The position numbers were made by a program, and so were the translations under genes. From assembly GCA_950069165.1 (NCBI GenBank), contig CATMIT010000081.1:1-6315 (forward strand): a stretch of DNA of 6,315 nt, written 5' to 3'. Positions 5,746 to 6,315 of this stretch are shown here, piece after piece. The stretch comes from an uncultured Flavobacteriales bacterium. GTDB lineage: Bacteria > Bacteroidota > Bacteroidia > Flavobacteriales > BACL11. Below the pieces are notes generated by a model. It saw nothing but the letters and a program-made list of their open reading frames with translations. It searched no databases and was not told where the DNA came from. Positions within the stretch are counted from its first letter, which is position 1. Each line of letters opens with the position of its first letter.

Positions 5746-6315
5746 TTGAAAAAAGGAATTTTTATATTATTTTTAGGATTTTGCTTTTTGGCAAACGGGC
5801 AAGACTTAAAGCTTTCTGTTGCAGTAAATAAAAATCATGCACTAATTGGCGAGCAGATAAGAGTGGAGTTTTCCATTGCTGCAAAAAGCAAAAATTTTAT
5901 AGGACCGAATTTTAAGGGGTTCAGAATTTTAGGAGGACCAAATCCTTCCACTTCAAGCAGTTATACCTTTGTAAATGGGAAAAGTGAAAGCCATGTAAAT
6001 ACCACTTACACCTATATTGTACAAGCTAAACAAATTGGAGAATTTACTATTGGCTCGGCTACTTTAAAAGCGAAAGGAAAGCAATATGTGAGTAAGCCAT
6101 TAAACATAAAAGTAGTTAAAAATAACAACTCAAAAAGTAATAATTCTAAAACCAAGAATCCAAAAGCAGCATCTGCTGAGCAGCTTTATTTAAAAGCCAA
6201 AGTAAATAAAACAAAAATCTATCAAGGGGAACAAATTGTGGTAACTTATAAGATTTTTACCAGGATAGATTTGGCCTCAACTGAATTCTCAAAAAACCCT
6301 TCATTAAATGGTTTC
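5746..6315 (+). CDS. batD: BatD, N-terminal part (cut by the window end)
   Basis: An open frame of 190 codons runs to the last base. There is no ATG: the frame has a TAA stop at 5731-5733 and the only plausible start after it is TTG 5746, one base after the batC stop. From there the protein reads (M)KKGIFILFLGFCFLANG|QD, an excellent signal peptide, which confirms the start. Residues 21-124 form the first BatD beta-sandwich, with LIGEQIRVEFSI (33-44), FRILGGPNPSTSSSYTFVNG (59-78) and TYIVQAKQIGEFTIGSATLK (89-108), all typical of the BatD family (PF13584 type). A low-complexity K/N/S linker (125-140) leads into a second repeat starting at about 147 (YLKAKVNKTKIYQGEQIVV). Full BatD proteins have roughly 550-600 residues and a C-terminal membrane helix, so about two thirds should lie beyond the window. 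BatD probably acts in the periplasm, anchored in the inner membrane, together with BatA-C. Confidence 0.9.
   Translation, partial: MKKGIFILFLGFCFLANGQDLKLSVAVNKNHALIGEQIRVEFSIAAKSKNFIGPNFKGFRILGGPNPSTSSSYTFVNGKSESHVNTTYTYIVQAKQIGEFTIGSATLKAKGKQYVSKPLNIKVVKNNNSKSNNSKTKNPKAASAEQLYLKAKVNKTKIYQGEQIVVTYKIFTRIDLASTEFSKNPSLNGF

Noticed and set aside
1..6315. CRISPR array, insertion sequence, tRNA or phage signals
   Set aside because: No direct-repeat array, terminal inverted repeats, transposase or cloverleaf pattern was seen; apart from 154 bases at 141-294 the window is almost entirely coding.

Overview
This is an AT-rich window from a member of the Bacteroidota (Bacteroidetes). Three things in the sequence support that. 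The first partial gene ends in a type IX secretion (T9SS) type A sorting domain, a system restricted to that phylum. The promoter at 239-270 matches the phylum-specific TTTG...TAnnTTTG consensus. Most gene starts lack a Shine-Dalgarno sequence. Nothing here allows a safe genus call.

Layout: positions 1-140 are the 3' end of a secreted T9SS cargo gene, closed by a strong intrinsic terminator (162-191). The 154-base intergenic gap also holds one clear promoter. From 295 to the right edge, everything is one tightly packed plus-strand operon: moxR ATPase, DUF58 protein, a signal-peptide/membrane protein with a BatD-like outer part and a DUF4381-like inner part, batA, batB, batC, and the first 190 codons of batD, which is cut by the window end. 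The junctions are 0, -1, -8, 0, -1 and +1 bases, so there is no room for internal terminators or ordinary promoters.

This is the Bat ('Bacteroides aerotolerance') operon. Inferred from the families, the MoxR AAA+ ATPase and its soluble DUF58 vWA-like partner act in the cytoplasm. The DUF4381-like protein, BatA and BatB sit in the inner membrane, the last two with cytosol- or periplasm-facing vWA domains carrying intact MIDAS motifs. BatC (TPR) and BatD (beta-sandwich repeats) lie on the periplasmic side. The set looks like a chaperone or assembly machine spanning the inner membrane. The biochemical role of the operon remains poorly defined; aerotolerance and stress roles have been proposed and disputed.

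Annotation points that need care: batC should start at ATG 5061, not at an upstream TTG. batD has no ATG and must start at TTG 5746. A full AAAGGAGGTG Shine-Dalgarno precedes batA, which is unusual in this phylum. I did not find an entirely undescribed system; the least characterised component is the 294-residue protein at 2172-3056.
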